DNA from: Bacillota bacterium | GTDB taxonomy: Bacteria; Bacillota; Clostridia; Acetivibrionales; DSM-1351 | DNA: 7,297 nt | Assembly: GCA_023426005.1 (NCBI GenBank) | Contig: JAFABO010000076.1 | Span: 1 to 7,297 of the forward strand | Reading direction: 5' to 3' | Shown: one piece after another, positions 4,752-7,297 of the stretch | Layout: every line of letters starts with the position of its first letter | Position numbering within the stretch: the first letter of the stretch is position 1 | Translations under genes and position numbers: made by a program | The notes under the pieces: model-generated | The model's database searches: none | Told to the model about the DNA's origin: nothing | Seen by the model: only the letters and a program-made list of their open reading frames with translations

Positions 4752-7265
4752 CTAATCGTCTGTTTCCTCAGGGCTCTCACCTTCCGTATCTTCACAGTCG
4801 GTATCCTCCGGGCATTCTTCGTTTATCATTCTGGCCATACTCACAACGTTATTGCCCTCACTCATTCTCATAAGTGTCACTCCCTGGGTCGCACGTCCGA
4901 GAATACTTATTTCGTTAACTTTCATCCGAATAATGCTTCCGTCCGAACTAATTAATATTATATCATCTTCTTCAGAAACAAGCATCATTCCGATGGATTT
5001 TCCGGTTTTCTCGGTAATTCTGTAGGTCAGCACACCCTTACCGCCCCTTGTCTGCACCTTGTACTCTTCAAGCTCGGTCCTCTTACCAAAGCCGTTCTCG
5101 GTTACAACCAGAAGGGTGGTATTGTCGGTGACAACCTCCATGCCAATTACATAATCCCCCTCATCCAGCTCAATGCCTTTAACACCCTGGGATACACGTC
5201 CTATAGGTCTGGCATCGGTCTCTTTAAAGCGGATTGCCATTCCGTTGACAGTTGAAATCATTATATCCTGATTTCCGTCTGTAAGTTTAACATCTATAAG
5301 TTCGTCGTTTTCTCTGAGTGTTACTGCTGCCAGTCCGCCTTTTCTAATGTTGTCATACTCCATCAGATCCGTTTTCTTGACCAGACCGTTGCGTGTGGCC
5401 ATTACCAGATAAAGGCCTTCCTTATATTCCTGAATCGGAATTACGGTGGTTACCTTCTCATCGCCATTCAGCTGCAGCAGATTTACTATTGCAGTACCTT
5501 TGGCCTGCCTGCCTGCCTCCGGAATCTCATATGCCTTTAGCCTGTATACTCTTCCCTTATTGGTAAAGAACATGATAAAGTTATGGGTTGAGGTTACAAA
5601 AAGATTTTTAACAAAATCTTCTTCTCTGGTGCTAAGCCCGATTATTCCCTTGCCTCCGCGCCTCTGGCTTTTGTAAGTATCGGCAGGGAGCCTCTTGACA
5701 TATCCGAAATGAGTCATTGTTATAACACTCTCTTCCTCCTGGATGAGATCTTCAATGTCAATTTCATCTTCATCTATTTCTATCTTTGTTCTTCTTTCAT
5801 CAGCATACTTGTCCTTTATTATGTGTAATTCATCTTTAATTATCTGATGAACAAGGATTTCGTTTGCCAGAACCTCCCTGAGATATTTGATCTTTTCAAG
5901 AAGCTCGTTATACTCGTTTTCCAGCTTCTCTCTTTCCAGACCGGTAAGACGGCCCAACCTCATGTCTACAATTGCCTGGGACTGCTTTTCACTGAAGCCG
6001 AACCTCTCGGACAGAGCTTCTTTGGCTATGGCCTCGGTTTTTGAATTTCTGATTATTTTAATAACTTCATCCAGATGGTCAAGAGCTATTTTCAAACCTT
6101 CTAATATATGAGCCCTTGCTTCTGCCTTGTCAAGTTCAAACTTTGTTCTACGTCTGATAACATCTTCCTGATGGCTTATGTAGTAATCAATAGTCTGTCT
6201 TAAATTCAGGGTTCTAGGTTCATAGAGCTTATCCTCGGTTGGAACAATGGCGACCATATTGACACTGAAGGTTTCCTGCAGCTGAGTATTTTTGTATAAT
6301 TGGTTTAGCACAACATTTGGATTTGCATCACGCTTAAGCTCTATAACAATTCTTACAGGTTCTTCTCTCCCTGACTCATCCTGTAAGAAGGATATACCTT
6401 CAAGCTTCTTATCCTTGACCAAATCTGCTATTTTTTCTATAAGCCGTGCTTTATTAACCAGATAAGGGATTTCGGAAATAATAATTCTATGCCTGTTTCC
6501 ATGCATTTCCTCAATTGTCGCCTCCGAGCGGACAACCAAACGGCCCCTTCCTGTTTTGAAGGCATCTCTTATTCCTCTTTTGCCGATAATCTTTGCGGCA
6601 GTGGGAAAATCCGGACCCTTTATATACTTCATCATCAATTCATCGATAGTGATCTCGGGGTTATCTATAACTGCACATATTCCATCAATAACCTCCCCTA
6701 AATTGTGAGGAGGAATGTTGGTAGCCATACCTACCGCAATACCTGAAGAACCGTTGACCAGCAGATTTGGAAATCTGGATGGCAAAACAACAGGTTCAAC
6801 CTCATGCTCATCAAAGTTTGGTTTGAAATCTACGGTATCCTTATTAATATCGGCAAGCATCTCCATGGATATCTTAGCAAGCCTTGCCTCAGTGTATCTC
6901 ATTGCGGCCGCAGCATCACCGTCACGGGAGCCGAAATTGCCATGTCCGTCGACAAGCGGATGCCTCAGGGAAAAATCCTGTGCCATACGCACAAGACTAT
7001 CGTAAACAGCAGCATCCCCGTGCGGATGAAAGCTTTTCAACGCTTCTCCAACGGTTGCAACAGATTTTCTGTATGGCTTATCCGGTGTAAACCCGGAAGA
7101 ATACATAGTGTAAAGTATACGCCTATGTACAGGTTTTAAACCGTCGCGAACATCAGGTAGTGCTCTGTCAATAATTACACTCATAGCATAGTCTATAAAA
7201 GACTTTTTCATTTCAGATTCAATGTCTATGGGAATAATTCTTTGCTCCCTTATTTCATCTGCCAT
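4752..7265 (-). CDS. gyrA: DNA gyrase subunit A
   Basis: This complete 837-residue type IIA topoisomerase subunit works with GyrB (not in the window) as an A2B2 enzyme that introduces negative supercoils using ATP. The N-terminal breakage-reunion domain holds the quinolone-resistance region HPHGDAAVYD (80-89) and the catalytic tyrosine Y124 in AAAMRYTEARL, with R123 beside it. A helical dimer-gate and coiled-coil region follows (about 360-500). The C-terminal beta-pinwheel starts with the gyrase-defining GyrA-box QRRGGKG (534-540), which separates it from ParC. Six blade signatures can be counted at about 534, 585, 640, 689, 736 and 790; the fifth has a near copy of the box, QTRGGKG (738-744). 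An acidic tail covers about 816-837. The residue equal to E. coli Ser83 is Ala85; Asp89 equals Asp87. The ATG at 7265 has AAGAGGT (7276-7282) 10 bases upstream. gyrB is probably just off the right edge. Confidence 0.98.
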   Translation of the reverse strand: MADEIREQRIIPIDIESEMKKSFIDYAMSVIIDRALPDVRDGLKPVHRRILYTMYSSGFTPDKPYRKSVATVGEALKSFHPHGDAAVYDSLVRMAQDFSLRHPLVDGHGNFGSRDGDAAAAMRYTEARLAKISMEMLADINKDTVDFKPNFDEHEVEPVVLPSRFPNLLVNGSSGIAVGMATNIPPHNLGEVIDGICAVIDNPEITIDELMMKYIKGPDFPTAAKIIGKRGIRDAFKTGRGRLVVRSEATIEEMHGNRHRIIISEIPYLVNKARLIEKIADLVKDKKLEGISFLQDESGREEPVRIVIELKRDANPNVVLNQLYKNTQLQETFSVNMVAIVPTEDKLYEPRTLNLRQTIDYYISHQEDVIRRRTKFELDKAEARAHILEGLKIALDHLDEVIKIIRNSKTEAIAKEALSERFGFSEKQSQAIVDMRLGRLTGLEREKLENEYNELLEKIKYLREVLANEILVHQIIKDELHIIKDKYADERRTKIEIDEDEIDIEDLIQEEESVITMTHFGYVKRLPADTYKSQRRGGKGIIGLSTREEDFVKNLFVTSTHNFIMFFTNKGRVYRLKAYEIPEAGRQAKGTAIVNLLQLNGDEKVTTVIPIQEYKEGLYLVMATRNGLVKKTDLMEYDNIRKGGLAAVTLRENDELIDVKLTDGNQDIMISTVNGMAIRFKETDARPIGRVSQGVKGIELDEGDYVIGMEVVTDNTTLLVVTENGFGKRTELEEYKVQTRGGKGVLTYRITEKTGKSIGMMLVSEEDDIILISSDGSIIRMKVNEISILGRATQGVTLMRMSEGNNVVSMARMINEECPEDTDCEDTEGESPEETDD

Positions 7266-7275
7266 TTAATTTATT

Positions 7276-7282
7276 ACCTCTT
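7276..7282 (-). promoter_or_regulatory. Ribosome binding site of gyrA
   Basis: AAGAGGT on the minus strand lies 10 bases before the gyrA ATG, at slightly long spacing. No in-frame alternative start nearby has a better site, and the protein begins with the expected GyrA N-terminal sequence ahead of the IDYAMSVIIDRALPDVRDG block. Confidence 0.65.
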
Positions 7283-7297
7283 TTCATATTATAAAAA

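Noticed and set aside
4551..4955. Plus-strand reading frame of 134 codons
   Set aside because: It starts beside the gyrA terminator and runs antisense into the gyrA 3' end. No ribosome binding site or family resemblance is seen.
6715..7139. Overlapping plus-strand frames opposite the gyrA 5' half
   Set aside because: They are antisense shadows of the highly conserved gyrase breakage-reunion domain, with no start signals of their own.
7288..7293. TATAAT on the minus strand just before gyrA as a -10 box
   Set aside because: Transcription would begin near 7281, inside the gyrA ribosome binding site, and the -35 region is outside the window. Likely a chance match in an AT-rich spacer between gyrB and gyrA.

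Overview
The window reads as ordinary chromosome from a low-to-moderate GC Firmicute, most likely a member of the Clostridia. The evidence is the Firmicute-type GyrA with its clostridial wording, AGGAGG-type ribosome binding sites, AT-rich intergenic spacers, a HelD-type RNA polymerase recycling ATPase, and promoters of TTGACA/TATAAT type. I cannot name the species. Every supportable gene lies on the minus strand, so the reading order runs from the right edge to the left edge.

In transcription order the layout is: (1) gyrA, complete, 7265 to 4752. (2) A 3' spacer of about 160 bases ending in a strong intrinsic terminator at 4593-4564, with a doubtful 50-residue small ORF across it. (3) A helD-like superfamily 1 ATPase, 4435 to 2198. 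(4) An AraC-family regulator with a GyrI-like effector-binding domain, 2097 to 1207, preceded by two palindromes. (5) A GNAT N-acetyltransferase, 1122 to 664, followed by nested inverted repeats that look like a weak terminator. (6) About 660 bases without a protein gene. This last region carries two good sigma-A-type promoters pointing left, then a leader of about 240 nt packed with hairpins and two copies of a CTTTGAAA-type boxA-like motif. I read it as the promoter and 5' leader of a ribosomal RNA operon whose 16S gene would begin just beyond the left edge; no mature rRNA is inside the window.

The genes fit a near-origin, transcription-topology neighbourhood. Gyrase removes the positive supercoils made ahead of heavily transcribed units such as rrn, and HelD frees stalled RNA polymerase. 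The AraC/GyrI-like gene and the GNAT gene look like a small accessory pair, possibly sensing and modifying a small molecule. The clearest points of interest are the rRNA leader architecture, a naturally alanine-bearing quinolone-resistance position in GyrA, the placement of HelD and a GyrI-like regulator between gyrA and rrn, and the twin palindromes in front of the araC-type gene. I saw no mobile element, CRISPR array, tRNA or clearly novel multi-gene system.
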